Notes: generated from the letters alone by a model not told the origin. DNA of 64,000 nt from Gautieria morchelliformis (GCA_015179125.1 WHVA01000265.1:86807-150806); one strand, 5' to 3'. Counted from the first letter of the stretch, positions 24,776 to 37,100 are shown. A program made the numbers and translations.

Positions 24776-26301
24776 TTACAATAGCACCAAGGCGATGGCC
24801 ATTGTCACTCCAGCTAATGTGGTCACCACCGACCCAAATCTCAGGGAAAGCTCGCCATTGCTGTTTTTGCCAGAACTGGTTGTTCCCGTGGAGCTTGCGG
24901 CTGAAGCAGTGGCGGTCCCGCTGCCACTGCCACTGGCCGCGGTGCTATTGGTAGATGAATTGCTGGTAGACACAGCGGGAAGGCCCTGTACGGTGATCTT
25001 GCTCCACGTCGCAGCCATATTCGTGGCATTGTTCCCAGGGGTGTAAGGCAGGAATGACAGAGATCCCGCTGACGTCAACTGTACCAGTGCCTGCGTGGAG
25101 GCGGCGTATGTGCTTGATGACTTGTCGGAAGGTCCAGCGACTGGGAGGGTCGTATTGCCCTGATGCAGAATGATGATTGACCAAGAACATTAAGAGATTG
25201 AATGAACCTACCTCCACATTGATTATGTAGGTGGCGTTACCATCATCTGGGATGAATGCAAATTCTTGTTGAACCTGCAGAAAATGTATGTTCAAGACCT
25301 TATTGTAAAAGAGCTAGTCAGGCATCATACACCGCTGTCTAGGAAATATGAGGCAGTCTGGCCATGTGTTGACGGAAAGGAATTTCCTCCTCCTTGCACA
25401 GGGTAACTCTGTGGAGTGGGCTGGAAGAACGAGACTGAACGCAACTTTGAATCCACCAAAGCAGCCAACAAGAAGCGGGTATGAAGGCTCACAATGTATC
25501 ACAAATATATCCGCGGTCCCAGGCTGGCTATTGGGCACTCCAACGAAGTGAATATGATTTTGGGCGAGAGCCATAGTTGGGTTATAATTGGTAGTAGTGA
25601 AAGAGGGGTTCCCGATGTTATTCCACGAGAGTGAAGAACCGGTTGCCTGGGTCTGGGTGCCCAAATCGAGCGACGACATGGTGCCGCTGGCCAGCGCATC
25701 TGCAAAAACCGAGTCAGCAATACACCTGTAAGAGTGAATATACAGAAGACTCACAGAAGACGTTCGTGTCGTGATCAAGGATAGCAACGAGGGAGGTGGG
25801 GTCAGGTCCACCAGAGTTTACCGCTTGGGTGGACCACGAGTTGCTTTTAGCATTGAATATATGGACCGCAGATGGGTTGGAATTGTCGCCATTTAAAACA
25901 TAGATAGCGTTGAAGAACTGTGCAAGATAACATGTAGTTTGCGGGCCATCAAACGGCCTGGGATGTAATAGTTAATATATAACAGGGGAGGACAATGCTT
26001 GGAACACCCACGGGCGACCAGTTGAGGTGACGTCGGTTGGGCTGACAGCTGAAGAAAACGTCAGAGACGCTGGACGCTGAGCCAGCCTTGCACGGCACAT
26101 ACTGGAACTCCATTTGTCTTGTGTACCCAGCTGAAAGTCCTTTCCCCCAAAACCAAAAGCGAAGAGATTGAAGTTTGCGTCGAAAGCGATGCAAGGCCTT
26201 GCGCTGGCGACATGGACCTCACTTGCGACAAGGGCGAACGCAAAGAGGGAGGTTAGGAGTCGAAACGGATTGCGATTAACGAGCGTGGGGATGATAGCCA
26301 T
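24776..26301 (-). CDS. secreted GPI-anchored protein, conserved, function unknown
   Basis: The ATG at 26301 opens with a signal peptide (LLTSLFAFALVASEVHVASA), then ARPCIAFDANFNLFAFGFGG. Spliced exons continue with QFFNAIYVLNGDNSNPSAVH, DPTSLVAILDHDTNVF, YNPTMALAQNHIHFVGVPNS, FPSTHGQTASYFLDSGV and EFAFIPDDGNATYIINVE. The C-terminus is Ser/Thr/Gly-rich and ends in a hydrophobic tail (TTLAGVTMAIALVLL), as expected for a GPI-anchor signal. Repeated short blade-like strands suggest a propeller-type extracellular fold, but this is inference. At least five GT-AG introns. The arrangement looks intact and resembles a protein family widespread in agaricomycetes. Stop TAA at 24776-24778. Confidence 0.75.
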
Positions 26302-26624
26302 GGGGGAGCAAAGTGTATAGTAAAGCTAGGTGAATGAGGACAAGAGAGGAAAGCCGCAGCCTCTAGACTGAGCGTTGTGAAAACGTTATTTTTAGGTAAG
26401 AGAAAACTATAATTAGCATTTGTCACGATGGTTGTCGTCACGTTTTGCGGCATGGAGCACAACGCGGCTACAAAGTACGGTGACAGGGTATTTGAGAAAG
26501 TGAGCTACTACAATAAATATAATTCACACATGAGGGGCAGGGTCAAACGAAGTTCATGGTATACTGTACCTGTAAAAGCGACAATTTCTCAGGGTCGGGA
26601 GCAAACCATCCAAGAGGGACTTGC

Positions 26625-27923
26625 TCAGAATTGGGGGGTATAACGGCTAATTGCGTCTCTACCACGAGCCATGCTTCTCTGATGATGCCACTGCGCAAAC
26701 GACGGAGTAATAGCACTCTGGTCTCCTGTGAGTATGAGTCCGTGGCCTCGAGGGCCGCTAGTACGGCTGAAAGTAGGGGAAGCCACTGCGGGAGGAAAGG
26801 TTGGCTTTGGGGGATTCATTAGCGTTAGGGGCGGCAGTTCATACGCGGTGTAGCGCGCAGCTGCAGGCTGTGACCGAGGCGGAGAATGCGGAAGTAACCG
26901 CGGCGACAAGCTTGGTGGTGATGTCGACTCCCCGCTCGCACTGGAAGTGTCAGAGCTAAAACTCTCCGTATGGCCAAGACCAAACAGGTTCGTGAGGAAA
27001 TCAGATTGGGAGGGTCCAATTCGCGTTGCAACCTCGACCGGAGAGCTTTTTCCATGCTCCCTCGCTACATCCAACACCCCGTCTTCCAATCCCGAGTCGT
27101 ACGATTTGGGTAGCTTATTGATCAACGCCGACATCTGGGACGAGGTCAAGGACATTCGATCGGAGCACGCATCATCTAGGGTAGGCGGAATGGTCGGGTT
27201 CCGAATCAAAATGCCCTTCAGAGGCATAGATGGGGGTGGCACGCGGATAAAAATTACACCATCCTTTTTGTCCGACTTGAACCAACCGCGAAATCCAGCT
27301 TTGCCTTTTTCAGATCTCCCGCGAGGAAGAAGGCGTCTCCGGCGCACGACCAAAAGAGCTAAGGCAGCCAATAGGACTGCTCCTATAGCACCCCCGACAA
27401 ATGCGGGGAGAATCGCAGACTGAGGACCAGGTTGTGATATGGGGGCGGGTTGGGACATGGCCAAGTCGTGGAAAAAACTAGGTCCACCGAAGGCGTCCGA
27501 CAATACCAAACGAGTTCCAGTAGATATGGATGCTGTGGCCGTGACAGATGTAGATCTGGACAGCACAGGAACTTTAATGCTTGTGGGTCTCAAAACTCTA
27601 GGCTCGACGCTCAGGCTAGTTATAACGTTCCCAGGTGTCATTGGCTGAGTATCCGAAGTCTCAAGAACGTCAAAAAAAACGCCTTCCCGATATGTGGCGC
27701 GCGTAACAGAAAGGGCTGATGAATAGTGTCTACGAGTGTGGCGCTTGTGGGGAGCCATGATGACAGCCGATGACACCGTTGGACGGTGTGAACGCAGTTG
27801 ATCCCGAATGACAGACAGCGTCAAAGGCGCCATTGTCTGCGAGGTATGGATCAGAGGTAAGGAGAGGGGAGTGGCAATACACATAGTGATCAGGAAGGAG
27901 ATGCGGAGGAGATTCGCTGACAT
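26625..27923 (-). CDS. single-pass membrane protein, function unknown
   Basis: A single 432-residue frame from ATG 27923 to TGA 26625. It opens with a likely signal peptide (MSANLLRISFLITMCIATPL), has a Ser/Thr-rich outer part, then a clear transmembrane helix (AFVGGAIGAVLLAALALLVV) followed by RRRRLLPRG, so the C-terminal 240 residues face the cytoplasm. That tail is rich in Ser/Pro with TSSQMSALINKLPKSY. The signal-TM-long-disordered-tail layout recalls fungal surface sensors or adhesion proteins, but no family motif is recognised. It lies about 320 bases upstream of the GPI-protein gene on the same strand. Start and the absence of introns are not independently supported. Confidence 0.6.
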   Translation of the reverse strand: MSANLLRISFLITMCIATPLSLPLIHTSQTMAPLTLSVIRDQLRSHRPTVSSAVIMAPHKRHTRRHYSSALSVTRATYREGVFFDVLETSDTQPMTPGNVITSLSVEPRVLRPTSIKVPVLSRSTSVTATASISTGTRLVLSDAFGGPSFFHDLAMSQPAPISQPGPQSAILPAFVGGAIGAVLLAALALLVVRRRRLLPRGRSEKGKAGFRGWFKSDKKDGVIFIRVPPPSMPLKGILIRNPTIPPTLDDACSDRMSLTSSQMSALINKLPKSYDSGLEDGVLDVAREHGKSSPVEVATRIGPSQSDFLTNLFGLGHTESFSSDTSSASGESTSPPSLSPRLLPHSPPRSQPAAARYTAYELPPLTLMNPPKPTFPPAVASPTFSRTSGPRGHGLILTGDQSAITPSFAQWHHQRSMARGRDAISRYTPQF

Positions 27924-28133
27924 GACAGTGGTGAGGAATTAGGGATGGTGATGGTACAAGGTCAAGGTGCACTTGCACTGCGGCTGACTCCTCAGTCGCA
28001 TTGTAGGAGAACTTCGTGGCTGACCATGATACATGTCGGCTGGTACTTGGAGGTAAACTGTCCTTACATAATGATTGTCACGTGATTCAATGCGTGACGG
28101 GTCCTCACGTTAGTGAATTCTAACACCTTCCTG

Positions 28134-28285
28134 TATTAGACAGGTCATCGTGCACGAGCTCGGATCTCCCAAGCCCTTGTCGCCTTACAAAAGAAAAGAT
28201 CCTCGTGAGGGTCCTTCCACGAGGATCTTTTCTTTTGTAAGGCGACAAGGGCTTGGGAGATCCGAGCTCGTGCACGATGACCTGT
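28134..28285. repeat. perfect 68-bp hairpin with arms identical to part of gene X
   Basis: Arm 28140-28207 is the exact reverse complement of 28218-28285, with a 10-base spacer. The same 68 bases as the right arm recur at 32007-32074. The left arm matches that locus further out (TATTAG at 28134-28139) and inward (GGGTCCTT after one mismatch). The 12-mer GTGAATTCTAAC flanks the hairpin at 28113-28124 and 28284-28295. An A-run follows at 28353-28371. A transposon-end explanation and a gene-fragment explanation are both possible; see findings. Confidence 0.9.
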
Positions 28286-28744
28286 GAATTCTAACTAGAG
28301 GCCGGTGTTGCCGGCAGCCCCTTGTCGATGCCGTTGAAAGAGTACTACGATTAAAAAAAAAAAAAAAAAAAACAATTATCATTAAAATTCTTACGTCGCA
28401 GAACGAATACTATGCCCCAGTGAGATATGGACCAAAGTCAATAAAACCTTGATAATGGTCTTTGCTGCCACTTCTGTGAATCCGGCAGAAGGGTTATCAA
28501 AGAGAAGTTAGTAGTCAATACAGCTGTATAGTTTTCAGAAATAATTTGAGCGAAGTGATTGAGCCAGCAGGATAGAAGCTGCGAGTGAGGCTTTGAACCA
28601 GCATGCCGGCCAAGAATCGTCACAATTGTTTGTAAATTGTCACACTAAACCATAATATTCAAGAGGTCTGCCGAGGTGGCGGGGGTCTGTTTTTTTTTTT
28701 TTTCCAAGAAACACAAGTTGCTCCATTGATCAATTAACTAGATG

Positions 28745-31191
28745 CTAAAGTAATGATGGGTCAATTAAAGCATGGGTGTGTACTGATGTATCAGAATTAG
28801 AAGGGATGGGCAGATATGAAGGAGTGGCGGCTTGAGGTAGCAATAGAGGCTGCATCAGCTGTGAATCATTTGAAGGACCAGCAACTGGTGTTGCCTCCGT
28901 ATTCATGTCTTGAATGGTCCGCTTGCACCCCCGACGAGTCGTCTGGTAAAGACCAGCAAACCTGGGGAAATGAGGGTGGCCCTGAAGGTGGGCTTTGATG
29001 CGAGCAGTGAGTTCGGCGATGGTACCCTTTTGATCAAGGGCAAGGGCGGCAGCAATATTGAGTAACTCATCTTTGCGTTTATATGACCCCAAAGTGTTGA
29101 AGACTTTGAGGACGGCGTTATGTGCCCGCTGGAGGTCACGAGTCCAATCCTCGAGTTCCTTTTGTTCGCATTTACTGGTATCGCCAGCAAGCTTCCCAAG
29201 CCGAGTACGTTCCTGGTCCTCAAATTGTGCTTTAGCCTCAGGTGCAGTAAGCAGCCGTGCCTGCGTATTCAATGTGTGCCGCTTGCCACTTTTAGACTTG
29301 TCATGGAGCTGCTGATGCAAGTCCCGTGCTTCCATAGCATGCAATGTACAGTGTGCTTCAGCCGCATGATGCTGGGCTTGAACCATTTCACGATGCACTC
29401 ACTTGGTGTCAAGGGCTTTGCACACGTTCTGATACATTGTTGTAAGGTCATTAACCGTCGAAGAGTCTCGTTCTCATTCTGGAGAGCACGTGAAGAGAGG
29501 CTGCCATTCGAAGAGGAGGTGAGTGAGGAATTGGATCCAGAGCGAGATATAGTCAGGAATGGGCTGTGGGTGAGCTGGCCGACACGGCTCCGAGTGCTGT
29601 ATCTATGCGTAGGAGCCTGACTGGCCAAGGTTTCATGGCTGTCCATACCCCTAATGTTGGTGGTGTGACAGCGATCAAGGGTTCATGAAGGGGCCGTGAC
29701 ACATGTGTGCAACATATAGGAAGAGGGAATTCAGGAGCCAGGGAGCCATCTGATAAGTCAATCGGTGGTTGGCGGACTGGGGAGTGACCTGATGGTTCTG
29801 CAAGATCGCTAAGCCCAGCCGTTCCTTCGATATCTACGAACTCCAGTACTGATGATGACTCCCAGTCCATGTCATTGGGATCAGTCAGGGCTGCACTGAA
29901 TGGTGACGATGGCATAGCTTCAGGGTGGCCCATAGGTGCACCAATTTGAATTGAGGACACCTGACTTGGTCTGAAGTCAGCGTTGGTAAATATATTTGGG
30001 TTGCACGGCCAGATCCCACAATGACGGAAAGCTGACTCGATAGGGCGTGGTGTAAGATACTTCTCACGCACAAGCATATACTTGAACACAACGTTAGCAC
30101 GTGTGACAGTATTGCGCGTGGCGGCACATTGTTGGCAGTGTGTGGCCCATCCGGTTTGCAGTGGTCCGAACACACCAACGTCAAGGGGCTGCAGTTTATG
30201 AGTGGTGTGTGGAGGTAATGAATAGAGAAGGACGTTATGGTCGTATGCGAGTGATTTCAGTGCTGGCGTCTCGTGAGAGGAATGGCCGTCAGATATGAGA
30301 AGGATTGGGGAGCCACTTGGGTTGTGCTTGACAGCATGAGGAATAAAGACCTTTTCAAACCACATAAGACTCAGGATATCATCTGTCCAGCCTGCATCTG
30401 ATGTTGCGACACTGGATACAAAAAAATTAATAGTGTATAGATAGAAGACAGGCGAACTTACCATCCAACACCAGGAACGCTCCACCATTCACCAGTCTCA
30501 CCTTTTGGCAAGACAAACCCAGGTGGAACTGCATTACCATCGGCACTAACGGCCTCCATTATGGTGACCAGAACAAGCGAGTCGGATTTTTGTGCATAGC
30601 GATCCCGATCACCTTTCAAAAATATAAATAGTTGCTGGAGCCCTTTCCGACCTCCACCTAGCTGGATTCCCTTTTCGTCGAAATTGTAGATGTTCCCCAC
30701 AGGGATCTTGTATGCATCAAGGACTTTCCCGAGGAGTGCGAAGTGTGCAGCTATGGTCGACGGGTTGAAAGCCTGGGCACGCTTTGGATCCAGACCACGG
30801 GACCTGGCCGCTTCGATATCCTTCGCGTGGGCTTTGAGGAACCGCTGTATCCAACTGTCACTGGGGATTCGGCCTACCATATCATTTACCTTCTCCCAGA
30901 GCCCTGCACGAGAGAGTGGCATCGCCATATTAGCTTGGTACTTGCACCACGCCATCAGGACGTTTTGTTGCTCCGGACTCAGGTGCTGCTGTTCAGAGTG
31001 TGCCAGCTTGTGAGGCTTCGATCCATGCAGTCGATTTTGCAAGGTCGAGTACGCAATGTTGCATTTTTGAGCAGCGCATGCAAAGAGACCTGGATACCTG
31101 ACCTCACCATCCCCAGGGCTTTTTGGATGCGCTCCTCCTTCTCCAAAGTCACCTGTTTAACAGGCGACTTCGGGCATTCCGCGACTGACAT
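28745..31191 (-). mobile_element. pogo/Tigger-type DDE_1 transposase gene, frameshifted
   Basis: Transposase of the Tc1/mariner-pogo class, which cuts and pastes DNA at TA sites. The N-terminus near 31191 holds a Psq/CENP-B-like helix-turn-helix (ERIQKALGMVRSGIQVSL); a one-base shift near 31065 separates it from NRLHGSKPHKLAHSEQQ. The DDE_1 catalytic core follows: D in YNFDEKGIQLGGG, D in LLISDGHSSHE and D in LQPLDVGVFGPLQ. One intron (GTAAGT donor at 30461, acceptor at about 30412) is spliced in frame. The C-terminal region (29398-28745) is coiled-coil with a SAP-like helix pair (KDELLNIAAALALDQKG) and ends in TAG near 28745. All three acidic residues are present, so the damage is limited to the N-terminal shift. 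Confidence 0.82.
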
Positions 31192-31893
31192 GTGGAGCGA
31201 AACGTCAAAGGTTTGGATTCAATCGGAGATCAAAAGCGTGTTGTCATGCCAAAGCTGTCTAAGAGATCGTGACGGAAGAAACCAAGAACCAGAGCTCCTT
31301 GCTTTGCCAGCATGGGAGGAAATCCATATTATAAGAGTATAGTGTAATTGAGTGAAAATTTGCAATTAACCCACACATTTGAGCTCATGGGGTTGTTAAC
31401 AATGCTTGGAAACACATTAGGCAGCTTCCAGCACTTAGACTTCTTCTTCCTGTTACTCATTAATTTGCCTGGATAAACTACTATGTATAACTTGTAACTC
31501 TAGCTACAAAACTGACCTAAAATGGCTGAGGTATATATTTTAAGACACTTTATCCATATCCTGCACCGATCCATTTCCTACTCGGGCATAGTAGGGTTGT
31601 CCCTCACGACATGGTATGTCATGATGTCAAAACATTCGTTTATTGAATGGTGACGTCGATAATAAGCAGTATTGTAATTGACGATGATAAACAATTGAGA
31701 TACAGAGGGGAGCATAGTATAAACGTACAGGATAAGAGACTACGATACGGTACAGGATGAGAGACGACGATATGGTACAGAATAAGAGATCACAATATGG
31801 TACAGGATAAGAGATCACGTTTTGATAGAGGGATGTTTATGATGAAGGATTAAACGTCAGAAGACAAATCTGATGGAAAAGTGTTAGTTCGCG
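31192..31893. repeat. non-coding stretch with four 25-bp repeats
   Basis: Between the transposase and gene X. The motif GTACAGGATAAGAGATCAC recurs at exact 25-base spacing, with GTACAG at 31725, 31750, 31775 and 31800 (third copy GTACAGAATA). The block spans about 31723-31822. No coding frame is recognised here. Confidence 0.85.
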
Positions 31894-32979
31894 TTAGAAG
31901 GGGCAATAAAAGGGGGACAGTGAATTACTTTTGGGCCTTTTAAAGGGATTAGCGGCCGGATTTGAGTTGGAGGAGGAAGATGAGGCAATGGGAAGGAAAG
32001 GACCCCCACGAGGATCTTTTCTTTTGTAAGGCGACAAGGGCTTGGGAGATCCGAGCTCGTGCACGATGACCTGTCTAATATTTCCATTAAACGAGTCAAA
32101 TCTGTTGGAATCTTTACGCATGTAGTTATGTGTCAGCACTACATGCAGTTTGACGGTCGCATTTTCAAGAACACGAGGAACTTTGAGCGAGGGGACCAGT
32201 CTATTCTTGTAATAAATTGGAAGGACGTTGACGGAATAGATATTTTTGATCGTGTCAAATTGTTCAGTGTACTCGGGGGAACTGGGTGGTTTTTTGTATT
32301 GTCATTGAGAGTTGGTTTGGAATCGAGCGTGTCATCGTTGGAGAAAAAAATCAAATGCAGGATCTGGTGAAGATTAACATGCATAATCGATGCGATGATC
32401 GGTTATTACCTTTCTTGTCTTCTACAAGATCCGCCAAGTACGTGTGAGGGACGATAGGAATAAGCTGTGAAGATGGTATTAATTCATCGCGATACAAAAG
32501 CGGACGAAACTCACCCTCTTTTCAAACATGGGGAGACTGACTATGAGGCATTCTTCGTTATCCACAGTATCCAATAGAAATTGATGACTGGTCGTTCTGG
32601 TGACCATGTGCTGAAGTGATCTCAGCAATTGCATCCCACGGTGGAATTTTCCTGCAAGTTGAGCGTTTTCAGGGGTGACACACATCATACGGTACTTCGC
32701 CTTTTCTAAGGATCCATAGTGGGGGGAAAACACTCCCAGGGGACCGATGAAAAATCTATAGGAGTTATAAAACAGTCCATTAACGGTAAGGGTTTCTTTT
32801 GCTTACTTATCATAGGTTATTTTAGCTGGAAGCACAAACACGGCTTCTTCGCGTTCATGCCTGTTGAAAGCAACATTGGATTTCCCTACGGGTTCCCACA
32901 CGATGTGTGGAAGTATGTTGTCGTTATCGACATAGAAGGGATAACGGTTCATGGAATTTAGGATGTCGTTGGGATCCAT
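31894..32979 (-). pseudogene. gene X: unknown protein next to the Pif1-type helicase
   Basis: The ATG at 32979 starts MDPNDILNSMNRYPFYVDND. A GTAAGC donor at about 32806 joins LPAKITYDK to FFIGPLGVFSPHYGSLEK, then a GGTGAG donor near 32514 and a GTAATA donor near 32409 lead into LIPIVPHTYLADLVEDK and DPAFDFFLQ. In the same frame two TGA codons occur (32332-32334 and 32302-32304), then the frame stays open through YTEQFDTIKNIYSVNVL, KLHVVLTHNYMRKD and IVHELGSPKPLSPYKR to a Ser/Asn-rich tail and TAA at 31894. About 300 residues. I do not recognise the family; the arrangement beside a helicase suggests a nucleic-acid-binding partner, but this is inference. Both stops would be CGA by one C-to-T change. 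Confidence 0.5.
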
Positions 32980-34112
32980 GTCGAGTGGATACGTTAAGCG
33001 AAAAGGAACATAGAAAATTAAAAGGGTGGGGGGGGGGGGGTGTGGGGCGTTGGATGATGTTATAAGACATAGAAAAAAGGGGAGAAAGAGGGAGGGAATG
33101 TCGACGGGTTGATAAGGTGGAACATGTTGCGACGTCAGTAGTCTGGCATTTAGAGAGAGTATAGCTATGACCGAGCCGACAAATCGTGGGATATCTGACA
33201 CATTTTTCCCAAGGCTTCACCATGGAGAGTTTTGATATATCAGCGGGCGGGGGCCACAGAGCCAGTAAATCATGGGAAAGTTGTTGCATTTTTCCGAGGT
33301 TTCATATGAAAGTGGTAAACAGGATACATTTTCGCAGACGTGTGATATCATGATTGATGATAGAAGGAAAAAAAGGTTGCGAGACCGGGTAACATTTCAA
33401 TCGGAAGGGCTGGTATGAGTTAGATATCGGGGATTAGTCACTACAATTATAACCCAGTCGTTGTTGTCATTGTAATGTTGCCTTCATCTGCGGATAGAGT
33501 GCCTATTGTTTTTGTTGAGTGGCAACACAGAGGGACATCATTTGTGTGTTTTCGTAAAGGGGTATTGTCAGGATTGTTGATTATAAGCGTCGACATTGGT
33601 CTTAGGTGCACATCTGGTCGTTGACGCGTTGGAGAATATTGAAGTACAGGGTTATTTCGACGTTGTCAGCAGGGCACGTGGTAAAGGTGAAGTTTTAGGG
33701 AAGGAAAGAGTCAGGGGCGATAGTTTGGTGAGTATTTTGTGAGTAATGGTTGTCAAGTTCAGAAGAGATGATGTGTAATTTAGTAATTTGCTGTTGGACG
33801 CGAGAGGGGATTCAGCACATACGTAGTTATGTGGAGCAGTTGTGCAAGAGGGATTGCTGAGGAGAATTGTATAAATTGACATTGTTTTGCATACTTGAAT
33901 GTAATGTTTTTACCATCATCTTAATTTTTCTGTAAATGTATACATACTTTGTTTTCTGTAGCTGACCATCTTAATCCAATAGCCTCCTCTGAAAAGTAGT
34001 GTTACCCTACTCCCCCCACGTTCACTTCGGATTAGGTACGTCATGATTGATATCCCCTGATAGATAATGTGAATTAACTCGAGGTGTTTTGACAGGGGCA
34101 ACACTCACATCA
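32980..34112. other. stretch between gene X and helicase, no gene recognised
   Basis: AT-rich with a G-run at 33030-33041. Minus-strand frames occur (for example near 33882-33652) but have no domain and no splice logic. It separates two genes on the same strand. Confidence 0.5.
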
Positions 34113-37100
34113 TTACCATCTTCCCATCTCGTATCTTTTCATCGTCTCGTCGTTCAGATGTTGTAGCCGTTTGTCGCACTCGGCCAACTCCAGATCAGGA
34201 TGATGTGTAAAAATGGTACTGTTGAACTCTCGTAGGAATCTTATTGTATTTCAACTTCTACCACGTGATATGGCGATGCACGCATTAAATGCGTTTAGAC
34301 CTCCGGAGGGCGGGTTACCTATGTCGATAATGACAGGTTGCAAAGTTTGACCTTGGGCTTTGTAATCAGTAAACGCGTACGTGGCCGTGAGGGATAACTG
34401 TCTCCTATGGATAGTACCTTTTCTCCCGTTACCGTAAGTGATCCGCATCCCTTTCTTTGATGGTTCCAAGGGTATTAAGCCGGGGCTTAATTCTTTTAGG
34501 TTTTTTATTGGAGTACTGTCGGATGAAACAAGATCAGAGCGGGAGGATAGTCTAGTTGGACGATGTTGTCTGCAGATTCCCAGTGTGATCGGCATTCTTG
34601 TGGGTCTAGAAATATTTTTTCTACTGTTCCCTGTGTTCCATTCGCAAGGTGCGCCGATACCACCAAGTTCCATGTAAGCATTGCCTGCATTCCTTCAGCT
34701 ACGTTTACCGATCGTTCCAATTGATCTTTTCCTTCTGAAGCCGCAACTAGTAATTTTTGCTGAGCTGAAAGTTCTTCTTCCTCTGTGCCTACTGTGTCCT
34801 CAGCTTGTGATATAAACATAACTTTTCCTGTTCTTCTGCAGTTCTCGTGCAGGCATGCGTCATTCCACTCCGTTCAAACTCCGTGTCGAGACATTGTGTG
34901 GGAACTGTTGCTAATGAAAAGCCTCGCGAAAAAAGGATTAAAATCGCTTTAAAACCCTGTTTTCCCAGCTGATAGTAGCTAATACATGTGACTATTGTTG
35001 GGAGAACTCTATTCAAATATTCCTTGAATTTCCTCTTATTTTTTCGCCATTTAACTTGGCTTCCCTGGCTCAAAAAATCCTTATTCTGTCAGGCAGAGTT
35101 ATGAACCCATGCACGTCCACAACTCTGCCATAGCCGCTCAGTTTCAAACTCCGACAGGAGCTTCCCACGAACCGTAAACTCTGAGTTGCAGGCACTCAAG
35201 CACCTACAACTCCGGTACCTTGGCTCACTCAAACTCAGCCACTGAGTCTGAATGTGTCCTCTACCGCTTACACAAGCCTGTGCAATTCAAACCCAGCTGG
35301 CACATGACTTGCATCATAGCAACCATGGCTGTGCAAGGCTGCGTACAAAGTCACACAAAGATGTACAAAGCCAAAACTAGGGTGCAGGTTTGATAAAGCC
35401 TATTGGATGAAGGATCCTCCAAACGCAACGCTACGACACCAAATAGGCCCCTTGATGTCATAGCTGCTGTGTAGGGCTGTGCAGGACAGTGCAAGGCTGT
35501 GTAAGGCTGTGCAAACCAGGGAAGGTGATTGGCTATCTATTTCCAATTTCTTTGCACAAACACGCCGCAATAGTTACGAGGGTGTGTTTCAGCAGTGCAA
35601 ATATTTACTTATGACATCACTCGCCTAATAGATAGAAGAACCCCATTTTATGTAATCCTGTGTATTTTACAATATAAAAGGAGGCCATTCTGACCTCCTT
35701 GAACCATCATTCTAGCAATCTAACATCTTCTATCCACATGACCTCGTGTGACTTGCATCTTACTAAGCTGCTAATCCCAGCTAGGGTTATTCACTTACTT
35801 TAGTGTCTAATTCCTTGTTAAGTAGATACTTTTCTGCTTAGCCACCTAGACTAATCCTCTGGGTGTAATTCTACAGAGTGAGTCTGTCAATTGATAGTCT
35901 TGCCATTCGCACTCCAATACCCGAGACGATCTGATCAGTCGATTTTCCTGATTAGAGACTTTCACAAGTCACTTCTAAAACTCGTTCATCCCTCGTTTTA
36001 TTGCTGTGCGCTGGTAGATTATCAGGGCAGTCCATTTATAAACTCGCCTGCTAAGTACATTCCTTTATATTTTGGAATACGCTTGGACCCCGATAGTGTC
36101 CTTGAACCTACAGCCTTTTAGTTTATTTTTCAGTGCTGCTAAGAAACACATTGCCTTCCATCCGTATTAACTTGGACTAGTTTTTACGCGGATTGCAACC
36201 AATGTACAAATATTAAATTATTTCTGGAGTTGTGCTGCAGCATTGTTTAATATTCTTTGAGTCTCGTAAACGACATGTTCTGATAGATTGAAGTGTTAGC
36301 AATAACACCAAAGTCTTGAAGGGTTCCAAAACAGGCGTTACCAAAACAGCTTTGTCCCACGGGGGTCGAGAAAAGTCGGGGACATTGCAATTTTCATTGG
36401 TTAAGATGAGTTTTTGGAATTCGTCAATATCGTTTTCCGTGCATGCGCCGTGCTGTGATCTTTCCAAAATATATGCTCAGGGGATGTCGTCAATTCTCTT
36501 TTGTCCTGTTAACAGTGCCACGGTTTTGAACTGGCGGAAGACATTTTGCCCTATCCCTCCCCAATACGTCACATTACATGGCATCCAGTAAAGCGCGGAC
36601 GATGCATGCATGGGAGGGGGAAACTGGTGGAAATCACCCACGAGTATCACGTTTAATTTACCACCAAAAGGTAAAGTGCATGTTCCGTCATCTCCCTTGG
36701 TGAAAGAAGTTATGGCTGAAAGCAATCCTAGCTGATCTGCAATGGCCATAGACGCTTCATCAAGAACGAGATACTCCACACCTCCAATATTTTCTTCTCG
36801 TCTTTTTTTCGCTTCTCAGCTGGGCTGCTTGTGATATTCCTCTGAGGATGGGATATATATCGGCAGTGCTCCCCACCAATGTAATGTGTATCCGCTGATG
36901 TTAGATGCAGCTATACCTGTCATTCCCGTTTTTGCCAATTTGTGTCGGCAATTACGCAACATGAAAAGGTCCGTCACCATATCAATTACTGTTGATTTGC
37001 CGACACCCCCCGAGCCCATCATTAGCATCAATAATTGTTCTGGATTTTTGCCATCCAGATTTTCTTGGAAGTGCCGGTCAATGATGCCAAAAGCGTGACC

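Noticed and set aside
28136-32078. Calling 28136-32078 a complete pogo-type element with 72-bp TIRs and TA duplication
   Set aside because: The right-hand TIR lies inside a continuous gene X frame, so the TA and the repeat may just be copied gene sequence; kept as one hypothesis in the hairpin finding.
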